Source: Planctomycetales bacterium (GTDB taxonomy: Bacteria; Planctomycetota; UBA11346). From it: a stretch of 8,103 nt of DNA. The position numbers and the translations under genes are program-made. The stretch is from contig JANYGY010000126.1 of the NCBI GenBank assembly GCA_025362255.1, forward strand, positions 1-8,103, given 5' to 3'. This document shows positions 1 to 6,685 of the stretch, in pieces. Numbering within the stretch: position 1 is the first letter of the stretch; every line of letters begins with the position of its first letter. The notes beneath the pieces are model-generated. The model did no database searches, was not told the origin of the DNA, and worked only from the letters and a program-made list of their open reading frames with translations.

Positions 1-812
1 CCATATTCCATACTTCCATAGCCGCCCTTATCTTTCCCCTCTGTATAAGCATGTCCTGACGGATCCAATAAATTAGGAACATAATAAGATCCATAAAGAA
101 GCATTCCATTTACATACCCAAATGAATCCCGACCAATAAACCGCCCCAACGTCCCCGAGTAGTAGCGAGCGCGGAAGTACCAGAGTGAGGATTCCTTATC
201 AAGGTAGCGTCCGGTAAATCCAACTTGCTGGTTGTACGACGACACCGCGCGAGTGGTTACCCCATCAGCCGCCAGCACCGTTCGCTCTCCAAAAGTAGAA
301 TAGCGATACCGCTCCACAACGCCGCCGCTTTGATTCGTTAGCGCCGCAACCGAATAGAGATGATTCGCGTGCGTGTAGTAGCGAACCGGAGATTTGCGTG
401 GTCTCTGAATCGTGTACGAGATGCGGTCATCAACATACGTCTGATAGATCGAACGTACGACCATCGGCGGCGTCTTAGCTTTCGCCTTTGAGGTATCGTG
501 CGTCGCTTGAACGGCAGCAGCCTGCACCCGCGCAAGCGTCGTGGGATCAATAGTCGACCCAGTCGCCCCTATCTCAACATCGGAGTGATACCGTGCGAGT
601 TTCACAAAAGTTGCGTTGCATCCCCAGTGCGTGTTTGGGCTTACATGGCTGATTCCACCGCGAAAAATCAGCTTTTTCGCGGAGCTTCCGACGACGTGAG
701 TTTTTCGGCCCAGGCGTTTCGCCCAGCCGGTGCTCTGCTGCGGCGTCGATTGAGCTGCCATCATGCGGTCGATCTTCGTTTCTTTTTCGCTGCTCGCCAG
801 ATGTGGCCACAT
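1..812 (-). CDS. RHS repeat core protein fragment, C-terminal tip off the left edge
   Basis: The minus-strand frame stays open from the left edge up to about position 968. From about 470 down to 54 it encodes a recognisable RHS-associated core: 'IYQTYVDDRI', 'HLYSVAALTNQSGGVVERY', 'FTGRYLDKESSLWYFRARYY', 'GTLGRFIGRDSFGYVNG', ending 'YVPNLLDPSG' at 54-65. In this family the core caps a large secreted or surface shell protein, and the variable tip, usually a toxin or other effector, begins just after DPSG. Only about 18 tip residues are in the window. The start is uncertain: the first in-frame ATG is at 812 and has no ribosome-binding site. The upstream part (about 470-812) shows no RHS repeats I recognise, though its residue use looks protein-like. 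This could be an orphan RHS tip of an rhs array, or the remnant of a gene cut by the neighbouring element. The core is clearly diverged from the one at the right end, so it is not a recent duplicate. Confidence 0.75.
   Translation of the reverse strand, partial: MWPHLASSEKETKIDRMMAAQSTPQQSTGWAKRLGRKTHVVGSSAKKLIFRGGISHVSPNTHWGCNATFVKLARYHSDVEIGATGSTIDPTTLARVQAAAVQATHDTSKAKAKTPPMVVRSIYQTYVDDRISYTIQRPRKSPVRYYTHANHLYSVAALTNQSGGVVERYRYSTFGERTVLAADGVTTRAVSSYNQQVGFTGRYLDKESSLWYFRARYYSGTLGRFIGRDSFGYVNGMLLYGSYYVPNLLDPSGHAYTEGKDKGGYGSMEY
658..682. repeat. Perfect 10-bp inverted repeat with 5-nt centre
   Basis: The arms ccgcgaaaaa and tttttcgcgg flank the centre tcagc. There is no T-run after it on either strand, so it does not look like a simple terminator. 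It lies between the recognisable RHS core and the mobile-element genes. Two short inverted arms around a small centre resemble the core sites bound by tyrosine recombinases, but the role is inferred and no matching partner was found on the right side. Confidence 0.6.
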
Positions 813-925
813 CAGCAGCGAAAGGAGGAAGGTACACGTTGGCTTGGCTGGTCGCTGGGAGCGTTGGACATCCGCGCGTCGTTGGGCGTTCGGGTCTCGC
901 TGCGCCGCGAGCGGCAGCGAGCATG

Positions 926-956
926 AAAAAACCACGCCGGGCGAAGCCCGGCGTGG
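926..956 (-). terminator. Rho-independent terminator of the 81-residue gene
   Basis: On the minus strand an 11-bp perfect GC-rich stem (ccacgccgggc / gcccggcgtgg) with a 3-nt loop is followed directly by six Ts. It lies 27 nt after the stop codon of the gene at 984-1229, so it ends that leftward transcription unit and would insulate it from the RHS fragment downstream. Confidence 0.88.
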
Positions 957-983
957 TGTGTATTTGGTCTATGTATCCGTGGA

Positions 984-1229
984 TCAGAACGGCTGGTCTG
1001 CCCACCAGCCGAGCATCAGCACACGGTGCAGATCGTGCGCTGCGTTCGCCAGTTCGTGGAACGCTTCGGCAGCGGTGCGGTTGTCCGCATCCTCGGGCAG
1101 CGCCTCCATGGCGCGGTTGGCGAGCGTGTAGCGATTGACGATTGCCATTGCGGCGAGGTCGGCTTGCTCGCGAGTTTCCTCATTGGGAAACGGGTGATGT
1201 GGATTGGGATTCTGGAACGGTGTCGGCAC
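984..1229 (-). CDS. Small acidic helical protein of unknown function (81 aa)
   Basis: I do not recognise the family. The GTG at 1229 is chosen because it is preceded by a near-perfect Shine-Dalgarno sequence (aaggagg, 8 nt upstream). The reading frame itself runs on upstream to a GTG at 1286. The product starts with a Pro/Asn/His-rich stretch (residues 1-15), followed by a mostly helical acidic body containing 'NEETREQADLAAMAIVNRY' and 'AAEAFHELANAAHDLHRVL', and ends 'GWWADQPF'. There is no signal peptide or membrane segment. A strong terminator lies just after the stop. It is the last leftward gene of the element, after the integrase and a roughly 650-bp gene-free stretch, so it probably has its own promoter. 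The good ribosome-binding site, sensible composition and terminator together make it likely real. An accessory or replication-associated role is only a guess. Confidence 0.72.
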   Translation of the reverse strand: MPTPFQNPNPHHPFPNEETREQADLAAMAIVNRYTLANRAMEALPEDADNRTAAEAFHELANAAHDLHRVLMLGWWADQPF

Positions 1230-1330
1230 GGTAGTGGCCTCCTTCGCGAACGCGGGGGAGGACACTGCCGTGCCCACCCGTGACACCCGCTCGCGCGGGC
1301 GAAGCTCGTTGTTCTACATGATCTCGCGCC

Positions 1331-1367
1331 GCTCGGCGTGACGCCGCGCGCAGGCGCCACGCCGAGC
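1331..1367. repeat. 10-bp perfect inverted repeat
   Basis: The arms gctcggcgtg (1331-1340) and cacgccgagc (1358-1367) enclose a 17-nt GC-rich centre that could pair partly with itself. It is about 100 bp upstream of the start of the 81-residue gene. There is no adjoining T-run, so it is not a standard terminator. Confidence 0.6.
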
Positions 1368-1472
1368 ACGGGGGCGCGACGAGTGGCCTGGATCGGCGAC
1401 TATTTTCAGTGTGCGGTCGTGCTCGCAGAGATGGCTTCCGAACACGCAGGAAATGTTGTGAAGCACGAAGAT

Positions 1473-1498
1473 GCCTGCGGGTCTGGAGGGCCGCAGGC
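1473..1498. repeat. 8-bp perfect inverted repeat
   Basis: gcctgcgg and ccgcaggc enclose a 10-nt loop (gtctggaggg). It is one of the hairpins in the gene-free region. Confidence 0.5.
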
Positions 1499-1601
1499 CC
1501 GCGCGACACCGATCGCCGCCCCCAGCAAGGGCGAAGCCCGACGCGCGGGGGCGGCCCGCGGAGGCAGGAGCCGCAGCGGGTCGCGGTGGGGGTGACCAAG
1601 C

Positions 1602-1622
1602 TGCGGCGCAGGACGCGCCGCA
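1602..1622. repeat. 8-bp perfect inverted repeat
   Basis: tgcggcgc and gcgccgca enclose a 5-nt loop (aggac). In such GC-rich DNA single stems of this size can arise by chance. It is listed because several occur in the same gene-free region. Confidence 0.5.
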
Positions 1623-1837
1623 CCATTTGGGAGACGAATTGGAAAGGACGGCGATGCACGACGTGCGACGATGTGCGCGCCCACCGTGGCAGGCAGACGC
1701 GGATCCGATCACGCAGGACGGCCACGACCACACCGCGTGATCTGGAACGTGTGCGAGCATCGGCGCGACCCGCGCAGGGAGCGCATGCGACCGCCAGCGC
1801 GGGGCGTGACGATGCGGGCGCACGGCCACACGCACCC

Positions 1838-1875
1838 GTGCGCGAGGCGCACGCGGTGGGCCGTGAGCCCACCGC
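1838..1875. repeat. Two adjacent hairpins just after the integrase stop
   Basis: Two perfect inverted repeats abut each other: gtgcgc/gcgcac with loop gag (1838-1852), and gcggtgggc/gcccaccgc with loop cgtga (1853-1875). The second lies 9 nt past the integrase stop codon in the direction of transcription. It may weakly terminate or stabilise the primase-integrase transcript, but no T-run follows, so an intrinsic terminator is unlikely. It could also be a recombinase or replication protein site. Confidence 0.5.
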
Positions 1876-1883
1876 AGGAAACG

Positions 1884-2921
1884 TCACGGCGACGAATCCG
1901 GTGCCGGTGCCGGGATGTCTTCAACACCGCCGGTCCGGCAGGACTCGGTGGGGTGGAATAGGGCGTGGGCTCGGCGCAGGGCGGTGACTCCGAGGCGCGT
2001 GTAGATCGCGGTGCTGTTGAGATCGTCATGGCCCAAAATAGCGCTGATGGTGCGGATATCGCAGCCTGCCTCGACCATCTCGGTGGCCATGCCGTGGCGG
2101 AATAAATGACATGAGCCGACCTTGATGATACCCGCAGCGCGCAGTGCTGCCTTGACCACCGTCCCGAGGCTGTGCCTGCCGAGCACGGCCCCACGGTGCG
2201 AGAGGAACAGCGTCCGCTCTCCGGCATCCCGGCACCAATGGGTACGCACCTGTGCGTCATAGCGCGCCAGCCACGCCAACGCCCGTGGACCGATCGGCAC
2301 ATAGCGATCCTTGGCACCCTTGCCCGCCACGACGCGCACGAGGCCGCGTTCGGCATCGATGTCTTCCGTCCGCAACGTCGCCAGCTCGGCGCGTCTCAGA
2401 CCGGTCGAAAACAACACTTCCAGCACCGCTCGATCGCGGATTCCCAGCGGCGTTGCGGCGCACGTCGAGCACACCGCTTCGAATTCCCCAACATTGAGAC
2501 GCTCGGGCAATGACGCCGGTGGACGCGGGTAATCCAGATCCGCCGCCGGATTCGCCGGCGTGTGGCCGCGACGTACCGCCCAGCGGAAAAACAGCGCCAC
2601 CGTGCGCAAGCGCACCAACTGCGTCCGCACCGATAGCGGCTTGCCAGCCCGTCGCTGTGGCGCAGCCACCAGGATCCGCGACAGGTACCGCTGATACGTC
2701 TCGACCACCGCACGCGTCACGACGCCCGTCTGCGTCACCTCGCGCTCAGCGCACCATTCTACAAAGAGTCCGAAGGCTTCAGCGCGCGTGGTGACCGTCC
2801 GGGGAGATTGATTGCGCACCCGCAGCCAATCCACCCACTGCGCACCCAGAGCCCGCAGGGATCCCGGTGCCGCCGTGGCATCCAGAACTATACGCCGCGC
2901 CTGCCGACGGGTCGCCGCCAT
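1884..2921 (-). CDS. Tyrosine recombinase / integrase (XerC/D-like)
   Basis: This 345-residue protein should carry out site-specific strand exchange, integrating and excising the element. The N-terminal half (about residues 20-120) is a SAM-like core-binding domain ('SPRTVTTRAEAFGLFVEWCAE'). The catalytic half has the full active site: Arg176 in 'TGLRRAEL', Lys201 in 'GKGAKDRYVPIG', His272 and Arg275 in 'CHLFRHGMATEM', His298 in 'ILGHDDLNSTAIYTRL' and the nucleophile Tyr307. Its length fits Xer-like integrases without a separate arm-binding domain. The C-terminal tail after about residue 320 is Pro/Ser-rich and unremarkable. The ATG at 2921 lies only 3 nt after the primase stop, so the two genes are almost certainly co-transcribed and translationally coupled. 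The catalytic set is intact, so the enzyme should be active. Its target site is unknown. Confidence 0.95.
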   Translation of the reverse strand: MAATRRQARRIVLDATAAPGSLRALGAQWVDWLRVRNQSPRTVTTRAEAFGLFVEWCAEREVTQTGVVTRAVVETYQRYLSRILVAAPQRRAGKPLSVRTQLVRLRTVALFFRWAVRRGHTPANPAADLDYPRPPASLPERLNVGEFEAVCSTCAATPLGIRDRAVLEVLFSTGLRRAELATLRTEDIDAERGLVRVVAGKGAKDRYVPIGPRALAWLARYDAQVRTHWCRDAGERTLFLSHRGAVLGRHSLGTVVKAALRAAGIIKVGSCHLFRHGMATEMVEAGCDIRTISAILGHDDLNSTAIYTRLGVTALRRAHALFHPTESCRTGGVEDIPAPAPDSSP

Positions 2922-2924
2922 GGC

Positions 2925-5900
2925 CTAGATCGCTTGCTTGAGGTTTGCGGCATGCCGGCATGCGTCTGCGTCTGCGTGCGGCAATGCACGTACGTATGAC
3001 GAACCATCTACGATTTTCGCACCCTCCTGGGTGCGAACCCCCAACCCCCCAGGGTTCGGCTGATTGAGTGTTTTATCCCTGTTTTCACCGTCGTTTGGGC
3101 CTGGGGTACCCCCCACCCCAGACCCACCCCAGACCCCCACCAGGGTTGACGTCGTAGGCATGCGTGCGGGTGCGGGTGCGGACGTGGGTGCGGACGTGGG
3201 TGCGGTCGCTGGTGCGTGCTCACGCACCAGCGAACACGCAGGCGCGTCGACCAGGCGATACGACACCACCTGCCCAAAGCCGCCGCTGACGACCACCACA
3301 TATTCTTGCGCCGCCAAGCGTTCGAGATGGATCCGCGCCTGATCATACGACCACCCGAGACTGGCCATCAGTTCACGCCGCGAAAATCGAATGCGGCTCG
3401 GCGTGGTCTCCTGCTTCGCGGCCTGCGTGATCACCCATTCCGCCAACTGATCCCACAGCCGTTTGGTCTGCGGCGGCAAATCATCGAGTGACCGACCCAA
3501 AACCACTTTCGCCAATGCATCCGCCAGTGCGACATCCGCCGGCGTGACTTCGATGTACTCCAGCACCGAACCATCGGGGAACGTCTCTGTTTTTCGCTCG
3601 CGCTGATGCTGATGGAGAAACGTCACCGCTTCAATCAGGCTGAGGTATTTGGCGTTGTCGCGCCGCAGGCGCGTTTGGTGCGTAGCGAATTGGAGTTCTT
3701 CCGCGCGCGGGTTGATCACCTGCACCGGAGCAAGAAGCCGCTGCGCATTCGCGTGCAGCGCCTGGATGCCCGCGCGCTCGCGCGCGGCGTGCATGCCGGG
3801 CAGCGTGCGCGCGGTGCGCTGGGCGCTTTGGATGGCTGCCGTCTGTGGCGCTTCTTCATCGACCGTCAGCACGACGCACCGATTCAGCAATTCAGGATCC
3901 ACATCAATCGCGGTGGTCGTCAACATCAGCATAACCGGACCTTCGACCCGGTATTCCTGCGTCACCATCCGGCCTGATTCGGGATCTTTGCCGGTCGCGG
4001 CCATCGACAGAAAGCCGTCCGACTGCAACAGCTTCAGCGCGTAACTGGCGCGTCGCGCGCCTTCTTCTTCCGCAACCGCCAAGATGCGATGCTTCAGATT
4101 CGACGTGCCCAGATAGAACGGCGATTTCCCGCTAATAGCACTGTATTGCCGCACATCTTCGGATGGCATCAACGACAGCACTTTGTCCATCAACGTGCTC
4201 TTGCCCGCCGCGCTCGACGACTGCACCACGATCGCCAACGGTGCCGACAACTTTCGCGACGTGGCCGCGATGTACGCCACCAGTTTATTTACATCTTCGC
4301 CCACCAGGCCGCAGCGCGTCAGGTCGGACGTGATGCGCGCGCACAGCTGCGGATCACGCAGCAGCGCCAGCGCTGCCGCCGTTTCATCACTCGTCAGTAC
4401 TGGTGCTGCCGCACGGGCGGTGTCACCCGCAGGATTTTTCCCTGAAGACGACTGGTGGTCGCGTGCGGATCCGGCGGACAGCGCCGCGAGTTCGATTTCC
4501 AGCGTCAGCAGCAATTTGCCCAAATCCGATTTGATCACGTCCGCATGCAGGCTGCATTCGGCGGCTGCCGCCGCCGTGAATGCCTGACGGAATCTCGTTT
4601 GATAGAGATCGAGCGTATCGATGTGAAACAGCGCTTCCTCGCCTGATCGCTCGACCGCGACCCGCACATTCACCTTCATGACCTCCGCACTGCGGTTGGT
4701 CGTTAACCCGCGCACCCGGTAGCGCCGCGTGCCGATGTCCGCGTGGATCGTGTCGCCATCGATGCGCACGCTCACTCCTGCCGGTCCTGCCGGTCCTGCC
4801 GGACCTGCCGGACGGGCGGTGGTGACATCTGCGCCTCGCGCGACAGCGGCCGCGTGATCAACGTCCGAACCCGCGATTTCGGCGGTCTTGATCGCCACCT
4901 GCGCAGACGTGGATTTTAGCGGCGAAATAACATTCGCGGGGACGGTTACCCGTGGCGCGCCACCCAACCAGCGCGCCGTGGTGATCAGCCGGCGCAGCTC
5001 ATCACCGGATGAAGTGCCAGCCGCGCGGTGAACATCATTCACATCCTGACCCGGTGGCAGCATCACCCGGTACGCGGTGAAACCGCGTGCGATCAGCACA
5101 TCCCCCAAGCGATCGGAGGCCGTGTCGCCGGCGGCGTCAGCGTCGTACGCGATAAAAATGTCTCGGGCCTTGGTTCCTAAACCAACATCGGTGAGTGCGC
5201 GCACGTGGTCATCCGTCCAGCCGTTCACCCCATACGAAGCAGTCACATTGCGCAGTCCCGCAACCCAACACGACGCCGCATCCAGCAACGCTTCGCATAC
5301 GATCACCGCGCCGTTTCCATCGCACAAATCCGGCCCGCAATTCCACACGCCCCGATGCGCCCCCGGCAGGTACGTATGGCTTGGCGTGCCGGTGCGCAAA
5401 TCGTCGCGCACCTTCCGCCCATACATCCCCACCACCGCGCCAGCGGCTTCACCATGCCACGCGCCGCCATGAATTGGAAACACCACCGAGCCGCTGAAAT
5501 GCTCATGGCCTGACTCAGCCCGGAAGACGCCCAACCGCGCCAGACGGCTGCGCAATTCGGCTCCTTCTTTTCGCTGCTTGGTCGGCAATCGCAGCCCCAG
5601 TGACCGATCAGCAAACCCCAGCGCGAAGCGGCGGATCAACTCCCCGTCATCCAACCCACGCAAGGCCAGATACGCCCGCCCGGCACAACCGGGCGCAGCC
5701 AATCGGCTCGCGTAGTAATCCACGACCTGGTTCAGCAGTCGCGCATCATCCGCGCCCGCGTCCAGCGGGCACGGCAGCGCACGCACCGACGAATTTTTCA
5801 CCAGCCCTGCCGGGCGTTCGGCAGCAGCGAAAGAAAAAGAGCCAGCTTTCCCAGTAGTCGGCAAACCCTCCGCCAACAGTTCGACGGCGTGGCGAAAGCT

Positions 5901-6143
5901 CACGCCCTTCAACTTCATAGTGAGAGCGACCACATCGCCACCGATCCCACACGCCCCATGACACCGCCACAGGTTCTTGCGCTCGCTGATGATCAGGCTT
6001 GGCGTCTTGTCCGCGTGGAACGGGCACACGCACACGATGTCCGCCCCATGCTTGGCAAACACCGACCCCGACGCCTCCAACACCTGACGGCAGGGAACGT
6101 CACGCTTGATGGACTCGATCAGCTCGGCGGGGATGCGGGGCAT
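2925..6143 (-). CDS. Primase-helicase-like replication protein (CHC2 zinc finger, TOPRIM, P-loop ATPase, winged helix)
   Basis: This 1072-residue protein probably initiates replication of the element. Domains in order: a DnaG-type CHC2 zinc finger at about residues 35-75 (Cys40, His43, Cys61, Cys65, in 'CPFH...CHGAC'); a DnaG-like core; a TOPRIM domain at about 278-375, with Glu284 in 'VIVCEALLDA' and acidic Asp334, Asp336 and Asp340 in 'YDADAAGD'; a PAG-repeat linker at about 445-456; and a P-loop ATPase. The ATPase has Walker A 'SSSAAGKST' (Lys648), Walker B-like 'ILAVAEEEG' at about 687-695, and a sensor/arginine-finger region 'LTTTAIDVDPELLNRC' near 741-756. A winged helix follows at about 900-965 ('FSRRELMASLGWSYDQARIHLERL'), then a low-complexity tail of about 100 residues. 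The ATG at 6143 is preferred because gaggtg lies just upstream; the frame extends 4 codons further to a GTG at 6155. I recall similar large proteins beside tyrosine integrases in other bacteria, but cannot check this here. The integrase follows after 3 nt. Confidence 0.92.
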   Translation of the reverse strand: MPRIPAELIESIKRDVPCRQVLEASGSVFAKHGADIVCVCPFHADKTPSLIISERKNLWRCHGACGIGGDVVALTMKLKGVSFRHAVELLAEGLPTTGKAGSFSFAAAERPAGLVKNSSVRALPCPLDAGADDARLLNQVVDYYASRLAAPGCAGRAYLALRGLDDGELIRRFALGFADRSLGLRLPTKQRKEGAELRSRLARLGVFRAESGHEHFSGSVVFPIHGGAWHGEAAGAVVGMYGRKVRDDLRTGTPSHTYLPGAHRGVWNCGPDLCDGNGAVIVCEALLDAASCWVAGLRNVTASYGVNGWTDDHVRALTDVGLGTKARDIFIAYDADAAGDTASDRLGDVLIARGFTAYRVMLPPGQDVNDVHRAAGTSSGDELRRLITTARWLGGAPRVTVPANVISPLKSTSAQVAIKTAEIAGSDVDHAAAVARGADVTTARPAGPAGPAGPAGVSVRIDGDTIHADIGTRRYRVRGLTTNRSAEVMKVNVRVAVERSGEEALFHIDTLDLYQTRFRQAFTAAAAAECSLHADVIKSDLGKLLLTLEIELAALSAGSARDHQSSSGKNPAGDTARAAAPVLTSDETAAALALLRDPQLCARITSDLTRCGLVGEDVNKLVAYIAATSRKLSAPLAIVVQSSSAAGKSTLMDKVLSLMPSEDVRQYSAISGKSPFYLGTSNLKHRILAVAEEEGARRASYALKLLQSDGFLSMAATGKDPESGRMVTQEYRVEGPVMLMLTTTAIDVDPELLNRCVVLTVDEEAPQTAAIQSAQRTARTLPGMHAARERAGIQALHANAQRLLAPVQVINPRAEELQFATHQTRLRRDNAKYLSLIEAVTFLHQHQRERKTETFPDGSVLEYIEVTPADVALADALAKVVLGRSLDDLPPQTKRLWDQLAEWVITQAAKQETTPSRIRFSRRELMASLGWSYDQARIHLERLAAQEYVVVVSGGFGQVVSYRLVDAPACSLVREHAPATAPTSAPTSAPAPARMPTTSTLVGVWGGSGVGGTPGPNDGENRDKTLNQPNPGGLGVRTQEGAKIVDGSSYVRALPHADADACRHAANLKQAI
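2950..2963. repeat. 14-bp perfect palindrome in the primase 3' end
   Basis: GCATGCCGGCATGC reads identically on both strands. It lies in the last codons of the primase gene, about 30 bp upstream of the integrase start, so it could affect integrase translation through RNA structure. It may also simply be a by-product of the low-complexity Ala/Asp/His coding there. Confidence 0.5.
3112..3133. repeat. 11-bp tandem direct duplication inside the primase tail
   Basis: The unit cccaccccaga occurs twice head to tail (3112-3122 and 3123-3133). Because 11 is not a multiple of three, gaining or losing one copy would shift the reading frame of the rest of the primase C-terminus. Confidence 0.7.
3172..3207. 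repeat. Three 12-bp tandem repeats encoding Ala/Pro/Thr/Ser units
   Basis: Three near-identical copies of gtgggtgcggac (one mismatch each in the outer copies) encode the 'APTSAPTSAPAP' segment after the winged helix of the primase. They form a flexible, probably unstructured linker. Slippage would change its length in frame. Confidence 0.7.
3206..3233. repeat. 13-bp perfect inverted repeat with 2-nt centre in the primase gene
   Basis: The arms tcgctggtgcgtg (3206-3218) and cacgcaccagcga (3221-3233) are exact complements around ct. It is the longest perfect inverted repeat found in the window. It lies within codons for 'SLVREHAPAT' at the junction of winged helix and tail. It could be a protein-binding site or an RNA hairpin that attenuates read-through to the integrase. 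Confidence 0.75.
4776..4811. repeat. Four 9-bp tandem repeats encoding PAGPAGPAGPAG
   Basis: Four copies of tcctgccgg (the last starting with a) encode a collagen-like PAG linker between the TOPRIM part and the second half of the primase. Copy number could vary by slippage without breaking the frame. Confidence 0.85.
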
Positions 6144-6271
6144 GAAACACCTCACTGTCTGTCTAATGTTCTTTTCTTGCGCATTTAACCCTGTGGGGTA
6201 GAAGTGCGCGAGTATCGTACATTCCTATGATCGCTTCTCGACCGTATCACACAACCTTAGGAACTCTGGCT
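6144..6271. promoter_or_regulatory. Divergent control region between primase and XRE regulator
   Basis: The leftward primase gene and rightward regulator gene start on either side of this stretch, so both promoters and the regulator's operators should lie here. A TATGAT at 6226-6231 is a good -10 hexamer for the regulator. If used, transcription would start after the ATG at 6227, favouring the ATG at 6272, which has agga 9 nt upstream. No good -35 match is visible. On the minus strand, gaggtg just before 6143 is the primase ribosome-binding site. I could not identify a convincing operator palindrome. Confidence 0.45.
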
Positions 6272-6670
6272 ATGCTGTGGGATGTGACCAGACATGCCTA
6301 CATCGCCGACGGTCTGGGAGACCGTATACGCCGCCTTCGTCAAGAGCGCGGATGGACACAGACCGATCTTGCCGAACGGGCGGGCTGTTCTCGGAGAGCT
6401 ATCGTCTACTACGAACGTGACGGAAAATTTCCTCCGGCACCGGTTCTGGCCGCAATGGCCGGAGCGTTTGGCCTTGATATTAATTCATTCATGGCCCCTG
6501 AAGAACCCGCAAAGAAAGCGGCTCTCGACGATCCAGATTTACTGACCGATTCAGAAGATCGCCGACTCTGGAAGAAGTTTCGCCAGCTAAAAACACTTCC
6601 CGAACGAGATAAGCAAACCGTCTTACGCACGCTTAACGCACTCGTCGATTCAACGCAGCGGGCTTCGTAA
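6272..6670 (+). CDS. XRE-family helix-turn-helix regulator
   Basis: This 132-residue protein carries a classic XRE/Cro/CI DNA-binding domain at about residues 15-75: 'LGDRIRRLRQERGWTQTDLAERAG', the recognition region 'CSRRAIVYYERDGKFPP', and 'VLAAMAGAFGLDINSFM'. An acidic linker follows, then a helical tail ('LWKKFRQLKTLPERDKQTVLRTLNALV') typical of the dimerisation end of such regulators. The ATG at 6272 is chosen because agga lies 9 nt upstream. An ATG at 6227 in the same frame would add 15 residues but has no ribosome-binding site. The gene is divergent from primase and integrase, the usual position of a repressor keeping a mobile element silent and controlling its own expression. It has no visible peptidase or ligand domain, so how repression is relieved is unknown. 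Confidence 0.9.
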   Translation: MLWDVTRHAYIADGLGDRIRRLRQERGWTQTDLAERAGCSRRAIVYYERDGKFPPAPVLAAMAGAFGLDINSFMAPEEPAKKAALDDPDLLTDSEDRRLWKKFRQLKTLPERDKQTVLRTLNALVDSTQRAS

Positions 6671-6685
6671 TCTCAAGCTAAACGA

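Larger units (their letters stand above)
1230..1883. other. GC-rich gene-free region with many hairpins
   Basis: Several overlapping open frames exist on both strands, but their translations are dominated by Arg, Ala, Pro, Ser and His. None has a good ribosome-binding site or a recognisable motif, so I treat them as products of GC richness. What is visible is secondary structure: perfect inverted repeats at 1331-1367, 1473-1498, 1602-1622, 1838-1852 and 1853-1875. The region lies between the integrase stop and the small 81-residue gene, in an element that encodes its own primase. It may hold an origin of replication, a recombination site or a structured RNA, as well as the promoter of the 81-residue gene. 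This is inference. Confidence 0.5.

Noticed and set aside
498..1138. Plus-strand frames with a nearby aaaggagg at about 820-828
   Set aside because: The purine-rich stretch has no ATG or GTG at a fitting distance. The frames run against the RHS core and through the terminator and the 81-residue gene.
940..1540. Recurrent gggcgaagc motif (near 940, 1297 and 1529) as a dispersed repeat or CRISPR-like array
   Set aside because: It is a short self-pairing sequence with irregular spacing and no constant flanks. One copy is simply the terminator stem-loop.
1180..1887. Long minus-strand open frame of 235 codons, and overlapping plus-strand frames at 1409-1987 and 1671-1961
   Set aside because: The translations are dominated by Arg, Ala, Pro and Ser, there is no ribosome-binding site, and the minus-strand frame overlaps the well-supported 81-residue gene in another frame. 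GC-rich DNA gives such frames by chance.
4089..4646. Plus-strand frames opposite the primase gene (also at 3064-3491, 3606-4044 and 5077-5857)
   Set aside because: They lie wholly within the primase gene on the other strand, where the minus-strand frame has clear domain motifs. They are antisense shadows.
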